Positions 7,049 to 17,735 of a stretch of 64,000 nucleotides of DNA are shown piece by piece; the first letter of the stretch is position 1, and each line of letters begins with the position of its first letter. The position numbers and the translations under genes were made by a program. The stretch spans positions 17,990 to 81,989 of the forward strand of contig PMZR01000017.1 of assembly GCA_003170135.1 (NCBI GenBank). The letters are read 5' to 3'. A model generated the notes under the pieces. That model was given only the letters and a program-made list of their open reading frames with translations, ran no database searches and was not told the DNA's origin. This DNA comes from Acidobacteriota bacterium. Lineage in GTDB: Bacteria > Acidobacteriota > Vicinamibacteria > Vicinamibacterales > Fen-181.

Positions 7049-9964
7049 TCAGAACTGGAAGCGGAAGCCCAAGCGGAAGACGCGCGGGGCCACGATCTCG
7101 CGCGGCTGACCAAAGGTCCCAGACGTGAGGAGTCGATTGAACTGGAGCACCGTGTTGCTGTTGGCGACGTTGAACGCGTCGAGGCTGATGGTCGCTCCGA
7201 CGCCCCGGTACTTGAACGCCTTCTCGGCCCGCAGGTCGATGATGCTCAGGTTCGGGTTGCGGGTCGCGTTCAGGTCGGGGTTGACGAGCACCGGCGATCC
7301 GCTTCCCAGCGGACCGAGGTTGACCTTCACGAAGAGCGGGCTGGGATACCCCTGCCGCCCGTAGACAGTCCCGGACGCGTTGATGCCGAGCGGGAACTGG
7401 TACAGGCCCATCAGGCTGTAGCTCCACTTCGCCTGCATGAAGACGTCCTGTTTGCCGCCGCTCGCATTGCCGCCCCACAGGGGCACGACGCCCCCGTTGA
7501 GGTTGGCCATGGTGAGGGTCACCTGGCCGAACTCCGGCTGCGATCTGGTACCGGCTCCCGCCGAGCCTGCGCCAGTGATCGCCAGCGCCGTCGGATCCTG
7601 GATGGCGACGGTTGGATCGTCGAAGAACTCCTGGTTGTTGTCGAGCGTCACGTACCCGCGAAACATCCAGCGATCCGCCAGCCGCTTGGTGGCCGTGACG
7701 TCCCAACTCCAGTAGCGCTGGTGATAGCCCGGACGGTTCGTGAGCAGCGATCCGGCTGGCAGCGCGACGCCGGGAGCCAGGGTGTAGAACGGGGTGTTCG
7801 AGGTGATCGGCCCGTTGACCGTGTTGACGATGCCGATGGTGCCGGCCTGCACGAAGTCCGCGCTGGTCAGGCCCGGATACGTCTGCCAGATCACGTCATT
7901 GGTGCGGGCCCAGCCGAACGTGGTCGCAATCGCGAAGTTCGGCATGATCTCGCGATCCAGGCCGACCTGGATCGAGTGCGTCCTCGGCGCCTTCAGGTTG
8001 GGATCGACCGTGTTCGGACTCGTCAACACGGTCGGGTTCGCCGGGTCGACACCGTAGGACGAGATGACGTTGCTGAAGTCGATGTTCGCCGCCGTGGGAA
8101 TGTGGCTTCCCGGATCGGCATAGGCGTACGTGATTCCGGAGAGCTGGACCGGGTTCGTGGCGGCCATGTAGGCCGAGGGCAGCTGGCCCTGGAACATGGC
8201 GTAACTGCCCCGGATGATCGTCTTGTCGTCCACGCGGAAGGTGGCGCCCACGCGCGGCGACCAGCTGTTCCAGGTAAACAGCGGCGACTGGTCGGGGAAG
8301 GTCAGCGTCGGCAGCACGCCTGGCGCGATCGGGTTGGCGGGCACGTTGGCCGCCGCGTTGAACCCCTTCTGCTGGTCGTACCGCAGGGCCGCGTCTATCG
8401 TGAGGCGGTTGAGCGATACCGTGTCGCCCGCGTAGAAGCCCGTGTCGTGCTGATTGGTACCGGCACCGTTGGCACGAGTCAGCGTGACGAGACTCACACC
8501 CGGGCTCACCAGCGTCGAGTAGTTGCCGCCGGGCCACTGCGAGGCGGAAGTGACGGGCGTGCGGCGGTATTGGAAGCCGAACTTCAGTTCGTGCATCCCA
8601 CGGAAGTAGTTGCCGTCCGCGTTGACCTGATCCTGCGGCCGCGTCGTCGCGAAGTTGAGATAGCTGCCGTGCCAGACGCTATCCTGATCGAGGAACACGT
8701 TGGCGTTCAGGCCGCCCTGCGGCGTCAGGAAGAACCCCGAAGCCACGTGCGCGTAGCCGGCGGCCACCATCAGGTGCGAGCCGAACGTGTGGCTGTCTTC
8801 GAGCTTGTAGATGTCGGTGGGCCCGCCCTGGTTCCAGGTGGTTTCAGGCGGTCGCGAGACGCCGGCGTTGCGGCCGGTCTTGATCTTCTGCCCGCGGTAG
8901 AAGAAGAAGTCGGCGTGGTTCTCGGGGGTCGCCTGGAAGTCTACCTTGGCCGACTGCGTGTCCAGCTGGGTGTTGTCGGGCGCGCCCGTGATGGCGAACT
9001 GCCGGATGTCGTTGCGCGCGAGCGATCCCCAGAACCACAGCTTGTCCTTGAGGATCGGGCCGCCGATGTCGCCGCCGTAATCGGCGATCTGGTTGATGTG
9101 GTTGCCGGCGTAGCAGCCGACGCCGACGGTCGTCCCCGGCGGGCACGGTGTCAGGTTCGACGGCAGGTTGGTCGTCTGCAGGTTGTGGTTGTCGAAGAAG
9201 TAGCGGCCCAGCCCGTGGAAGTCGTTGGTGCCGCGCTTGGTCACCAGGTTGATCCCGAGCGCGCCCGTCTGTTCGCGCGGGTCCGTCGCGCCGGTCGAGA
9301 ACTGCGCCTCCTGGAACACGTCGAAGTCGTAGTACGTGGGGCTGGAACCGATGGCGCCCATGTCGGTGATCGTGACGCCGTCGATGTTCCACATCGTGTT
9401 GTTGCCGTTGTCGCCGCGCGCGGCGAACGTCGACTGCTGGCCGCTCTCGGAGCCGCCCACGTTGACGCGATCGACGAGCACGCCCGGCACCTGCTGCAGC
9501 AGCACCCACGGATCGCGGGCCGTCGGCACCTCGTTGAGCACCGCGTCACCAAAGGTCGACGAGTTGCCATGCTCCCGTTCGTTGAGAATGGGCGTCGGCG
9601 CGGTCACGGTGACTTCCTGCTTGACGCCCGCCAGGGCCATCTGCACCGGCAGGTTGATGTTGGAACCGACGCTCACGACGATGCTCTCGCGCTTGTAGGG
9701 CGCAAAGCCCTGCATCGACGCGGCGAGGATGTACATGCCCGGATCGAGTTCGCCGAATCGGAACTCGCCCTGTGAGCCGCTGACCTTGGTCTGCGGCGCG
9801 CTCACGTTCGACGACAGGGTGAGCGTCACGCCGGGCAGCACCGCGCTGGTGTTGTCCAGGACCGTCCCGTAGATTGCGCCGCGCTGCAACTGCGCGGCAG
9901 CCGGCAGCGCACACGCGAGAATTGCGAGAGCTGCCAGTACGCCTGTGAAAGTCCGGCCTTTCAT
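7049..9964 (-). CDS. TonB-dependent receptor with N-terminal carboxypeptidase-regulatory-like domain
   Basis: 971 aa; the ATG at 9964 is preceded by GAGGAGG at 9 nt and begins a clear signal peptide (LAALAILACALPAAA/Q). Residues about 28-110: CarboxypepD_reg-like domain (RGAIYGTVLDNTSAVLPGVT). Then a plug domain (about 115-260, including DRVNVGGSESGQQSTFAARG) and a long beta-barrel. It ends RLGFRFQF, an outer-membrane beta-signal ending in Phe. This architecture (SusC-like but without a SusD partner) is typical of Acidobacteriota oligosaccharide or peptide receptors. Upstream lies the sugar operon, so a plant-sugar ligand is plausible but unproven. An upstream in-frame extension has no coding character. 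Confidence 0.9.
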   Translation of the reverse strand: MKGRTFTGVLAALAILACALPAAAQLQRGAIYGTVLDNTSAVLPGVTLTLSSNVSAPQTKVSGSQGEFRFGELDPGMYILAASMQGFAPYKRESIVVSVGSNINLPVQMALAGVKQEVTVTAPTPILNEREHGNSSTFGDAVLNEVPTARDPWVLLQQVPGVLVDRVNVGGSESGQQSTFAARGDNGNNTMWNIDGVTITDMGAIGSSPTYYDFDVFQEAQFSTGATDPREQTGALGINLVTKRGTNDFHGLGRYFFDNHNLQTTNLPSNLTPCPPGTTVGVGCYAGNHINQIADYGGDIGGPILKDKLWFWGSLARNDIRQFAITGAPDNTQLDTQSAKVDFQATPENHADFFFYRGQKIKTGRNAGVSRPPETTWNQGGPTDIYKLEDSHTFGSHLMVAAGYAHVASGFFLTPQGGLNANVFLDQDSVWHGSYLNFATTRPQDQVNADGNYFRGMHELKFGFQYRRTPVTSASQWPGGNYSTLVSPGVSLVTLTRANGAGTNQHDTGFYAGDTVSLNRLTIDAALRYDQQKGFNAAANVPANPIAPGVLPTLTFPDQSPLFTWNSWSPRVGATFRVDDKTIIRGSYAMFQGQLPSAYMAATNPVQLSGITYAYADPGSHIPTAANIDFSNVISSYGVDPANPTVLTSPNTVDPNLKAPRTHSIQVGLDREIMPNFAIATTFGWARTNDVIWQTYPGLTSADFVQAGTIGIVNTVNGPITSNTPFYTLAPGVALPAGSLLTNRPGYHQRYWSWDVTATKRLADRWMFRGYVTLDNNQEFFDDPTVAIQDPTALAITGAGSAGAGTRSQPEFGQVTLTMANLNGGVVPLWGGNASGGKQDVFMQAKWSYSLMGLYQFPLGINASGTVYGRQGYPSPLFVKVNLGPLGSGSPVLVNPDLNATRNPNLSIIDLRAEKAFKYRGVGATISLDAFNVANSNTVLQFNRLLTSGTFGQPREIVAPRVFRLGFRFQF

Positions 9965-10298
9965 GCTTGGGGGCCTCCTCAATGTTGACGAACGTGTTGG
10001 CGTCGGACGCGCGCCGAACCTGATCGGACCGCTACGCACCCGCGCAGCAGTTCGCCGGACGTGTCGGCGTCCTTCCGTCCGGCTGTCTGAAACTGGTCGA
10101 GCCCACATCCCTTGTGCATCCAGCACGCCAGCGCTGGCGCCATCCCCGGCCCAACAGGGGCGCGCGAAACCCCCGGTTTTATGCGGTGCGCTTCCAGATG
10201 AACTGGTAACTCGACCGACAACGAGTCCAGGGATTTGAATCGCGCGAATTCGACTCGTTGGATCGACATGGTTGAGGCGGAGGGAGGGACGGGGTGGA
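9965..10298. other. Leader of the TonB receptor, no gene seen
   Basis: No supported coding sequence on either strand. The stretch carries the receptor's ribosome site (GAGGAGG at about 9974-9980 on the minus strand) and presumably its promoter. I found no convincing -35/-10 pair or riboswitch. Confidence 0.4.
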
Positions 10299-10437
10299 GT
10301 GCGAGGGGCGGGGTGCGAAGTGCGGGGTGCGGGGTGCGACATGTGCGGGGTGCGAAGTGCGAGGTGCGAGGTGCGAAGTGCGAAGTGCGAGGTGCGGCGC
10401 GCGAAGTGCGAGGTGCGGCGTGCGAAGGGCGGGTGCG
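10299..10437. repeat. One-sided heptamer array (GTGCGRN)
   Basis: About 18 tandem degenerate 7-bp units, mostly GTGCGAA, GTGCGAG, GTGCGGG and GTGCGGC, all in one orientation. Unlike most other arrays here, no inverted right arm is present. It lies between the araD stop (10477) and the TonB receptor leader. Confidence 0.85.
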
Positions 10438-10476
10438 CAAAGCGTGATGGCGCGCGGCGCGTGCGCGGTCGCGGAG

Positions 10477-11172
10477 TCAGCGCTTGTTCTGGCCGTAGTA
10501 GGCGTCGGGACCGTGCTTGCGCCGGAAGTGCTTCTCGTGCAGATCGGAAGCGAGCGGCGCGGCCTGGGGATTGAGCATCAGCGCCTGGTACGCGATCCGC
10601 GCGATTTCTTCGAGGACCTCCGCGACGTGTACGGCCTCGCAAACCGACGCGCCCCAGCAGAACGGACCGTGGCCGGCGACCAGGACCGCGGGAATCGCAT
10701 CCGGGTCGAGATCGGCGAACCGCCGGACGATCGCCTCGCCCGTGTTCCGCTCGTAGTCGGACCAGATCTCGTCCGGCGTCATCGCATCGGTCAGCGGCAC
10801 CGCCCCCCGGAAATAGTCGGCGTGCGTCGTCCCGAGGCAGGGGATCGCGCGCGACGCCTGCGCCCATGACGTGGCGAACGTCGAGTGGGTGTGTGCGACG
10901 CCGCCGATCGACGGGAAGGCGCGGTAGAGCGCCAGGTGGGTCGGCAGATCGGAGGAGGGCCGGCACTCGCCTTCCACCGAGCGGCCGTCCAGATCCGTGA
11001 CGACGAGATTGTCCGGGCGAAGATCCGCAGACAACACGCCGCTCGGCTTGATGACGACCAACCCCTGCTCGCGTGCGAGGCCACTCGCATTGCCGAACGA
11101 CGCGAAGACGAGGCCGCGCCGCACGAGTTCCACGTTGGCTTCGAAGACCGCCTGTCGCAACGCGTCCAGCAC
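10477..11172 (-). CDS. araD: L-ribulose-5-phosphate 4-epimerase
   Basis: 231 aa, the usual length for AraD; GTG start after a G-rich Shine-Dalgarno (AGAGGGGGG). Class II aldolase/epimerase fold: ASFGNASG near 24-31 (phosphate binding), IKPSG 41-45, SSDLPTH 73-79, metal ligands His94 and His96 in VAHTHST, and His168 in GHGPFCWG. These correspond to the E. coli AraD zinc ligands. It converts L-ribulose-5-phosphate to D-xylulose-5-phosphate in the cytoplasm. Last gene of the minus-strand operon symporter-isomerase-kinase-epimerase, supporting L-arabinose use. Confidence 0.92.
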   Translation of the reverse strand: MLDALRQAVFEANVELVRRGLVFASFGNASGLAREQGLVVIKPSGVLSADLRPDNLVVTDLDGRSVEGECRPSSDLPTHLALYRAFPSIGGVAHTHSTFATSWAQASRAIPCLGTTHADYFRGAVPLTDAMTPDEIWSDYERNTGEAIVRRFADLDPDAIPAVLVAGHGPFCWGASVCEAVHVAEVLEEIARIAYQALMLNPQAAPLASDLHEKHFRRKHGPDAYYGQNKR

Positions 11173-11186
11173 CGCCCCCCCCTCTG

Positions 11187-11214
11187 CTGCCTACTGCCTG
11201 CTGCCTACTGTCTA
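11187..11214. repeat. Short heptamer array (CTGCCTN)
   Basis: Four tandem units, CTGCCTA, CTGCCTG, CTGCCTA and CTGTCTA, in the 39-bp gap between araB and araD. The last unit supplies the araB stop codon (TAG on the minus strand, 11212-11214). Same 7-bp period as the other arrays but a different sequence. Confidence 0.7.
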
Positions 11215-12795
11215 CTGACCCCTGCGGACCTCCTCAGCGATCGCGCGCAGCGCCGGCAGGACGCCGCCGACGTTCGCGGGCGGCGCCGTCTTGCGCCCGA
11301 ACGCAAAATAGAGGTCGCGATAGATCGGATAGAGGCGGTTGTACACGGCCGCGCGCCGCGCGTCGGGCTCGATCACCTGGTAGGCAGGACAGAGCGCCCG
11401 TTGCGCGTCCTCGATCGTCCCAAACGTGCCCGCCGCCAGAAACGCGAAGATGGACGACCCAAGGCTCGTCGTCTCGTCCCGCGGCACCAGGATCGGCTTG
11501 TTGAGCACGTTCGCGTAGACGCGGTTGAGCGTGTCGTTCTTCCTCGGCACGCCGCCCGCGTTGATGATGCGGCGCACCGGGGCGCCGTAATCCTCCATGC
11601 GTTCGAGAATCACGCGCGTGTGAAACGCGGTGCCTTCGATCGCGGCGAACAATTCGTCGTGCGCGGTGTGCGTCAGGTTCCAGCCGAGTGTCACGCCGCC
11701 GAGATCGGCGTTGACGAGCACCGTGCGATCACCGTTGTCCCAGGCCAGACGCAGCAGGCCGGTCTCGCCGGCGCGGTAGTGCTCGAGGCCCTCGGAGAGC
11801 GCGGCGACGGTCGTCCCCGCGCGGCGCGCGATCGCGTCGAAGACGTCGCCGGTGGCCGACAGCCCCGCTTCGATGCCGACGTACCCGGGGTGCACGGACC
11901 CGGGGACGACACCGCAGACGCCCGGAATGCACTCCGCGCGCTGGCCCAATCCGATGATGCACGTGGAGGTACCGATGACGTTGACGACGTCGCCCAGGCT
12001 GACGCCGGCGCCGATGGCATCCCAGTGCGCGTCGAACGCGCCGACCGGGATCGGGATGCCCTCCGGGAGGCCCAGCGTCGCCGACCACTTCGCCGACAGC
12101 CGTCCCGCGAGCACGTTGGACGTGGCGTAGCAGCCCGCCAGCTTCTCGCGAACGCCGGCGAGGAGCGGGTCCACCGAGACGAGGAACTCCTCGGGCGGCA
12201 GGCCGCCGAGCGCCGGGTTCCACATCCACTTGTGCCCCATGGCGCACACGCTGCGCGGGGCGCGCGACGGATCGGTGATGCCGCACAGCACCGCCGCGAC
12301 CATGTCGCAGTGTTCGAAGGCTGTCACGAACCGGCTGCGTGTCTCCGGGTTGTGGCGCAGCCAGTGCAGCAGCTTGGAGAAGCCCCACTCCGACGAATAG
12401 GCGTCGCCGCACCAGTGAATCGCCTCGAGGCCGTAGCGATGGGCGGCGGCGGTGATTTCGCCCGCCTCCCGCCACGCGCGGTGATCGCACCACAGGTAGT
12501 AGTCGTCGAGCGGCACGAGGCCTTCGCCGACCGGGATGACGCTCGACCCGGTCGTATCGACCGCGAGCGCCGCGACCTCGCCGCCGTCGATGCCCGCCTC
12601 CTGCACCGCGCGGCGCATCGCGCTCGCCAGCGCCGCCATGTGGTCGTCATGGCGCTGGGTGGCGTGGTCCGGATCCTGCCTGGTACGGCACAAGGGGTAC
12701 TCGGCCACACCCGCGCCCAGCCGGCCGCGCCGGTCGTCCACGATCGACACGCGCACGCTCAGGGTGCCGAAATCCACGCCTGCTACGATGGCCAT
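11212..12795 (-). CDS. araB: Ribulokinase (FGGY family)
   Basis: 527 aa. FGGY carbohydrate kinase: N-terminal phosphate-1 loop DFGTLSVRVSIVDDRRG (residues 8-24), VDTTGSS near 83 and CAMGHKWMWNP near 185, which is the AraB-type substrate-loop signature. The adenosine motif NAGGVPRKNDTLNRVYANVL lies near 407. The 527-residue length and the GHKxMWN motif favour AraB over xylulo- or fuculokinase. It phosphorylates L-ribulose with ATP. It lies between the isomerase and epimerase genes in a four-gene operon. The C-terminal residues and stop run into a heptamer array. Confidence 0.88.
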   Translation of the reverse strand: MAIVAGVDFGTLSVRVSIVDDRRGRLGAGVAEYPLCRTRQDPDHATQRHDDHMAALASAMRRAVQEAGIDGGEVAALAVDTTGSSVIPVGEGLVPLDDYYLWCDHRAWREAGEITAAAHRYGLEAIHWCGDAYSSEWGFSKLLHWLRHNPETRSRFVTAFEHCDMVAAVLCGITDPSRAPRSVCAMGHKWMWNPALGGLPPEEFLVSVDPLLAGVREKLAGCYATSNVLAGRLSAKWSATLGLPEGIPIPVGAFDAHWDAIGAGVSLGDVVNVIGTSTCIIGLGQRAECIPGVCGVVPGSVHPGYVGIEAGLSATGDVFDAIARRAGTTVAALSEGLEHYRAGETGLLRLAWDNGDRTVLVNADLGGVTLGWNLTHTAHDELFAAIEGTAFHTRVILERMEDYGAPVRRIINAGGVPRKNDTLNRVYANVLNKPILVPRDETTSLGSSIFAFLAAGTFGTIEDAQRALCPAYQVIEPDARRAAVYNRLYPIYRDLYFAFGRKTAPPANVGGVLPALRAIAEEVRRGQ

Positions 12796-12813
12796 GGGGT
12801 CCTTCGCTTCGCG

Positions 12814-12974
12814 GTGCTAAGTGCTTCGTGCTGGGTGCTGGGTGCGCGGTGGCGCCGGCGAGCCGGACCGCGCGTCATTCCTTAATCCTCAATGCGTGCA
12901 GCGTTCGTTCCAGCGCCTCGTTGCACGCAGCACCGAGCACCCGGCACTTCGCACCAGCACACAGCACATAGCCC

Positions 12975-12990
<16 letters not shown>
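12814..12990. repeat. Heptamer inverted-repeat element with core
   Basis: Left arm GTGCTAA, GTGCTTC, GTGCTGG (twice), GTGCGCG; core beginning GGTGGCGCCGG at 12848; right arm of GCAC-type units (GCACCGA, GCACCCG, GCACTTC, GCACATA). It fills the gap between the isomerase and araB. The right arm encodes the last residues and the TGA (12975-12977) of the isomerase. Confidence 0.75.
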
Positions 12991-14405
<1,415 letters not shown>

Positions 14406-14423
14406 GGGAAGTCTCCATAGCTA

Positions 14424-14572
14424 GTGCGTGGTGCGAAGTGCGGGCGTGCGACGTGCGGTGCGACGTGCCAGGTGCTGAGTACGCTGCATGGTGCCGGGTG
14501 CCGAAACGCGCGCAGCACGTTGCACGCACAAAGCACCATGCACTCCGCACCGCACCCCGCACCCCGCACTAT
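14424..14572. repeat. Heptamer inverted-repeat element
   Basis: Left arm of GTGCGAA, GTGCGGG, GTGCGAC and GTGCTGA units, right arm of GCACTCC, GCACCCC and GCACTAT units, with a short AAACGCGCGCA-containing centre. It separates the symporter stop (14573) from the isomerase start (14405), and the arms could pair into a long stem in the polycistronic mRNA. Confidence 0.75.
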
Positions 14573-16381
14573 TCATCCCCTGAAATATACATACGCGCCC
14601 ACGATGCACGACAGCACGACGGCCGAGGCGACTACCTCGCGCCAGCTCCAGCTGACGCTGGTCTGCCGGCTCTGCTCGCCCGTCGCCGTGCCGTAGACGA
14701 GTCCCTTCATCCGGTCGTAATCCGGCTCGGCGGTCGCATGGCTGACCACCACCATCACGATCGCCGAAACGATCGTAATGAGCACGCTGAAGTACTGGAA
14801 GTAGATGTTGTTGACGATCCACAGCAGGGACCCGGGCGAGTAGCCCTGCTCGAATCCCGCGAGGCCGAGCGTCACGGGCGTGTCCACCAGCATGCGGAAC
14901 AATCCGAGCGCGAAGCCGACGATCATCGCCCAGAGGCAGCCCTGCGCGTTCAGCCGCTTGTTGAACACGCCGAAAAAGAAGACCACGAAAATCGGCGGCG
15001 CGAGATATCCCTGGACGGTCTGCAGGTAGTTGTAGAGGCCGTGCGCGCCCTGGATGACCGGGATCCACGCGAGCGCGACGAGGATCATCACGCCGGTCGC
15101 GATGCGGCCGGTCCGCACCATCTGGTGCTGCGTGGCGTGCGGCTTCATCTTCGCGTACAGATCCACCGTGAAGAGCGTCGAACACGCGTTGAACACGCCG
15201 GCCAGCGAGCCCATGAGCGCCGACAGCAGCCCGGCCACGACGAGGCCGCGCAGCCCGGCCGGAAGCAGGTACTGCACCATCATCGGAAACGCCGCCTGCG
15301 CCACCTCGCGTACCGGTTGGCCATCAGGCCCCGCCATCGGCGCCAGCCCGGGAATCGTCCCCGACTTCGCCAGCGCAAAGCAGATCATCCCGGGGATGAT
15401 GAACAGGTACACCGGAAACAGCTTCAGGAACGCCGCGAAGATGCTGCCGCGCCGCGCCGTGCGCTGGTCGGGCGCACCGAGCGCTCGCTGGACGATGTAC
15501 TGGTCGGTGCACCAGTACCACAGCCCGATGATCGGCGCGCAGAACAGCATGCCCAGCCAGGGAAAATGGCCGTTGAAATACCACGCTTCCCGCACCACCT
15601 CGCCGGCGGCATTGTGTTCGAGGACCGGGGCCCAGGTCCCCTGCACGCCCGCGGGAATCAGCGGCTTCCACAGGTTGAACATGTCCGACGGCAGCGCCGC
15701 GCGCAGTTCCGCCCACCCGCCCAGCTTGATGAGCCCGTACACCGTCAGCGTCGCCGAGCCGATGATGAGCACGATGACCTGGACCGCGTCGTTGTAGGCG
15801 ACCGCGCGCATGCCCCCGAGCATCGTGTAGAGGCCGGTGAGCACGATGACGAGCACCGAACCGATCCAGAAGCTGTTGATCTCGAGGCTGCCCAGGTGCA
15901 CGCACATCTCGGGGAGCAGCGTCGCGAACACGACGCCCCCGGCGAAAATGCCGACCGCGATCTTCGAGACGACGAAGGTGACGAGCGACACCAGCGACAG
16001 CACGTAACGCGAAGGCGCCGAGAAGCGCCGCTCGAGGAACTCCGGCATCGTGAAGACCATCGAGCGTGCGTAGAAGGGCACGAACACCCACGCGAGCATG
16101 AGCAGGCACCACGCGTGCAGCTCGTAGTGCGCCATCGCGACGCCGTCGGACGCGCCCGACCCGGCCAGTCCGACGATGTGCTCCGATCCGATGTTCGAGG
16201 CAAAGATCGACGCGCCGATAACCCACCAGCCAAGGTTGCGGCCGGCAAGGAAGTAGTCGGTGGCGGTGTCCTTCCGGGTGCGCACGACCCACCACGCCAC
16301 CGCGAGCAGGACCGAGAAGTAGGCGGCAATCATCACCCAATCAAGGCTCGTCAGCGTCGGGCTGGAAGCGGCGGTGGTCAT
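14573..16381 (-). CDS. Sodium:solute symporter (SSS/SGLT family), probable sugar transporter
   Basis: 602 aa from the ATG at 16381; upstream in-frame codons come from a heptamer repeat and are excluded. About 14 transmembrane helices. Family marks: DYFLAGRNLGWWVIGASIFASN near 40-62, GLAGSGASDGVA and the later MGSLAGVFNACSTLFTVDLY. Length and motifs fit the SGLT branch (Na+/glucose, galactose or myo-inositol type). As first gene of the operon feeding isomerase, AraB and AraD, it probably imports L-arabinose or a related sugar. Initiation site is weak (GGAG far upstream). Confidence 0.88.
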   Translation of the reverse strand: MTTAASSPTLTSLDWVMIAAYFSVLLAVAWWVVRTRKDTATDYFLAGRNLGWWVIGASIFASNIGSEHIVGLAGSGASDGVAMAHYELHAWCLLMLAWVFVPFYARSMVFTMPEFLERRFSAPSRYVLSLVSLVTFVVSKIAVGIFAGGVVFATLLPEMCVHLGSLEINSFWIGSVLVIVLTGLYTMLGGMRAVAYNDAVQVIVLIIGSATLTVYGLIKLGGWAELRAALPSDMFNLWKPLIPAGVQGTWAPVLEHNAAGEVVREAWYFNGHFPWLGMLFCAPIIGLWYWCTDQYIVQRALGAPDQRTARRGSIFAAFLKLFPVYLFIIPGMICFALAKSGTIPGLAPMAGPDGQPVREVAQAAFPMMVQYLLPAGLRGLVVAGLLSALMGSLAGVFNACSTLFTVDLYAKMKPHATQHQMVRTGRIATGVMILVALAWIPVIQGAHGLYNYLQTVQGYLAPPIFVVFFFGVFNKRLNAQGCLWAMIVGFALGLFRMLVDTPVTLGLAGFEQGYSPGSLLWIVNNIYFQYFSVLITIVSAIVMVVVSHATAEPDYDRMKGLVYGTATGEQSRQTSVSWSWREVVASAVVLSCIVGAYVYFRG

Positions 16382-16383
16382 GT

Positions 16384-16575
16384 GATCAGGCTCCAGGCTC
16401 CGGGCTCGAGGCCCGGCGCCTCGACTGGCGTTGGGCCTTCGGCTTTCGGCTTTCGCGCGCACTGGGGGACGGCCGGGTATACCAGTCGCGACTCGGCCGT
16501 GTCAAGGCGGCGGGCCGGGTTCGAAGGCCTTGGGCCTTTGGCCTTGGGCCTTGGCGGATCTGCGAGCCACAGGAC
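16384..16575. repeat. Heptamer arrays GGCTCCN / GGCCTTN
   Basis: Divergent gap between the symporter and the P1 hydrolase. Units GGCTCCA, GGCTCCG at 16388-16405, then CTTCGGCTTTCGG repeats near 16436-16452. On the far side lie GGCCTTG, GGCCTTT, GGCCTTG, GGCCTTG near 16525-16553. Both sides are 7-bp periodic and partly complementary (GGGCCTTC against GAAGGCC). Promoters for both genes must lie in or beside this element. Confidence 0.65.
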
Positions 16576-16630
16576 CGAAAGCCGAAACGCCTCCTTGAAC
16601 CGATGAGCGCGGACCAAGTACGATGGCCTG

Positions 16631-17689
16631 ATGAAATCGTCCCTGTTTCTGCTCGGTGCTGTTGCCGGGTGTGCCGCCATGACTGCTTTCGCCCAATCTC
16701 AACCTGCCTCGAAAGCCGCCGGCCTGACCGCCGTGGCCGGCATCAAGGTCGGCCACTTCACGCTGACCGAGCGCCCGACCGGCTGCACCGTGATCCTTGC
16801 AGAAAAGGGCGCCGTCGGCGGCGTTGACGTGCGCGGCGCGTCACCGGGCACGCGCGAGACCGATCTGCTGAACCCGGTCAACACCGTGGAACGCGTGAAC
16901 GCGATCGTGCTGTCGGGCGGCAGCGCGTTCGGCCTCGACGCCGCCACGGGCGTGATGCGGTACCTCGAGGAACGCGGCATCGGCTATCCGACCGGCGTCA
17001 TCCCGGTGCCGATCGTGCCGGCGGCGATCCTGTTCGACCTGGGTGTCGGCGGCGATCCGAAGATCCGGCCGACCGCCGATTGCGGGTACCGCGCGGCGAC
17101 GGGCGCCACCGACGGTCCGGTTGCCGAGGGCAACGTTGGTGCCGGCGCGGGCGCGACCATCGGCAAGATCGGCGGACCCGGCCGCGCCATGAAGGGCGGC
17201 ATCGGCACCGCGTCGTTCACGACGGCGGACGGCACCGTGGTCGCGGCGCTGGTTGCCGTGAACGCGGTCGGCGACGTGATCGATCCGGACACTGGCCAGG
17301 TCGTGGCCGGCGTCCGCACGGCGGACGGCAAGTCGCTGGCCGACGCGCGCAAGCTTCTCCGCAGTCCCGAGTTCAAACCGCCGACCCGCCATCCCGCGAA
17401 CACCACCATTGGCGTCGTCGCCACCAACGCGCGGCTGACCAAGGCACAGGCGACCAAGCTCGCGCAGATGGCGCAGGACGGGCTGGCGCGGGCGCTCTAT
17501 CCCGCGCATACCATCGTCGATGGCGACACGATCTTTGCGCTGGCAACGGGCGAGCGGCAGGAGCCGAGCGACGTGCTCACGCTCGGTGTCTTCGCGGCCG
17601 ACGTCGTGGCGCAGGCGATCGTGCGCGCGGCGCGGCAGGCGACCGGCATCCCGGGCTATCCCGCCGCGCGGGACATGGCGAAAAAATAG
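16631..17689 (+). CDS. P1-family (DmpA/NylC-like) N-terminal nucleophile hydrolase, secreted
   Basis: 352 aa with signal peptide 1-21 (ends AFA/QS). P1/S58 family fold: GLTAVAGIKVGHFTL, VRGASPGTRETDLL, VLSGGSAFGLDAATGVMRYL and GNVGAGAGATIGK. The maturation site is HPANTTIGVVATN with Asn257/Thr258. NylC-type members self-cleave at Asn-Thr, giving a Thr nucleophile, while DmpA uses Gly-Ser. The protein is therefore expected to self-process into alpha and beta chains and to hydrolyse peptide or amide bonds in the periplasm. The following symporter could take up the product. Confidence 0.87.
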   Translation: MKSSLFLLGAVAGCAAMTAFAQSQPASKAAGLTAVAGIKVGHFTLTERPTGCTVILAEKGAVGGVDVRGASPGTRETDLLNPVNTVERVNAIVLSGGSAFGLDAATGVMRYLEERGIGYPTGVIPVPIVPAAILFDLGVGGDPKIRPTADCGYRAATGATDGPVAEGNVGAGAGATIGKIGGPGRAMKGGIGTASFTTADGTVVAALVAVNAVGDVIDPDTGQVVAGVRTADGKSLADARKLLRSPEFKPPTRHPANTTIGVVATNARLTKAQATKLAQMAQDGLARALYPAHTIVDGDTIFALATGERQEPSDVLTLGVFAADVVAQAIVRAARQATGIPGYPAARDMAKK

Positions 17690-17691
17690 GC

Positions 17692-17730
17692 TTCGGGCTC
17701 CAGGCTCCTGGCCTGATTGGGCTCCGGCCG
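17692..17730. repeat. Short GGCTCCN heptamer remnant
   Basis: GGGCTCCAGGCTCCTGGCC between the hydrolase stop and the symporter start: two full 7-bp units (GGCTCCA, GGCTCCT) plus degenerate ones. The same heptamer type as at 16388 and 37267. Confidence 0.45.
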
Positions 17731-17735
17731 CCTTC

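Noticed and set aside
7037..9775. Long plus-strand frame opposite the TonB receptor
   Set aside because: Mirror frame of the receptor; no ribosome site, no recognisable domain.
10299..10437. Tandem repeats as a CRISPR array
   Set aside because: Units are 7 bp with no spacers of constant length and no cas genes; direct repeats of CRISPR arrays are far longer.
9965..10966. N-terminal extension of the TonB receptor reading frame
   Set aside because: It runs through a heptamer array and the araD gene; the signal peptide and ribosome site fix the start at 9964.
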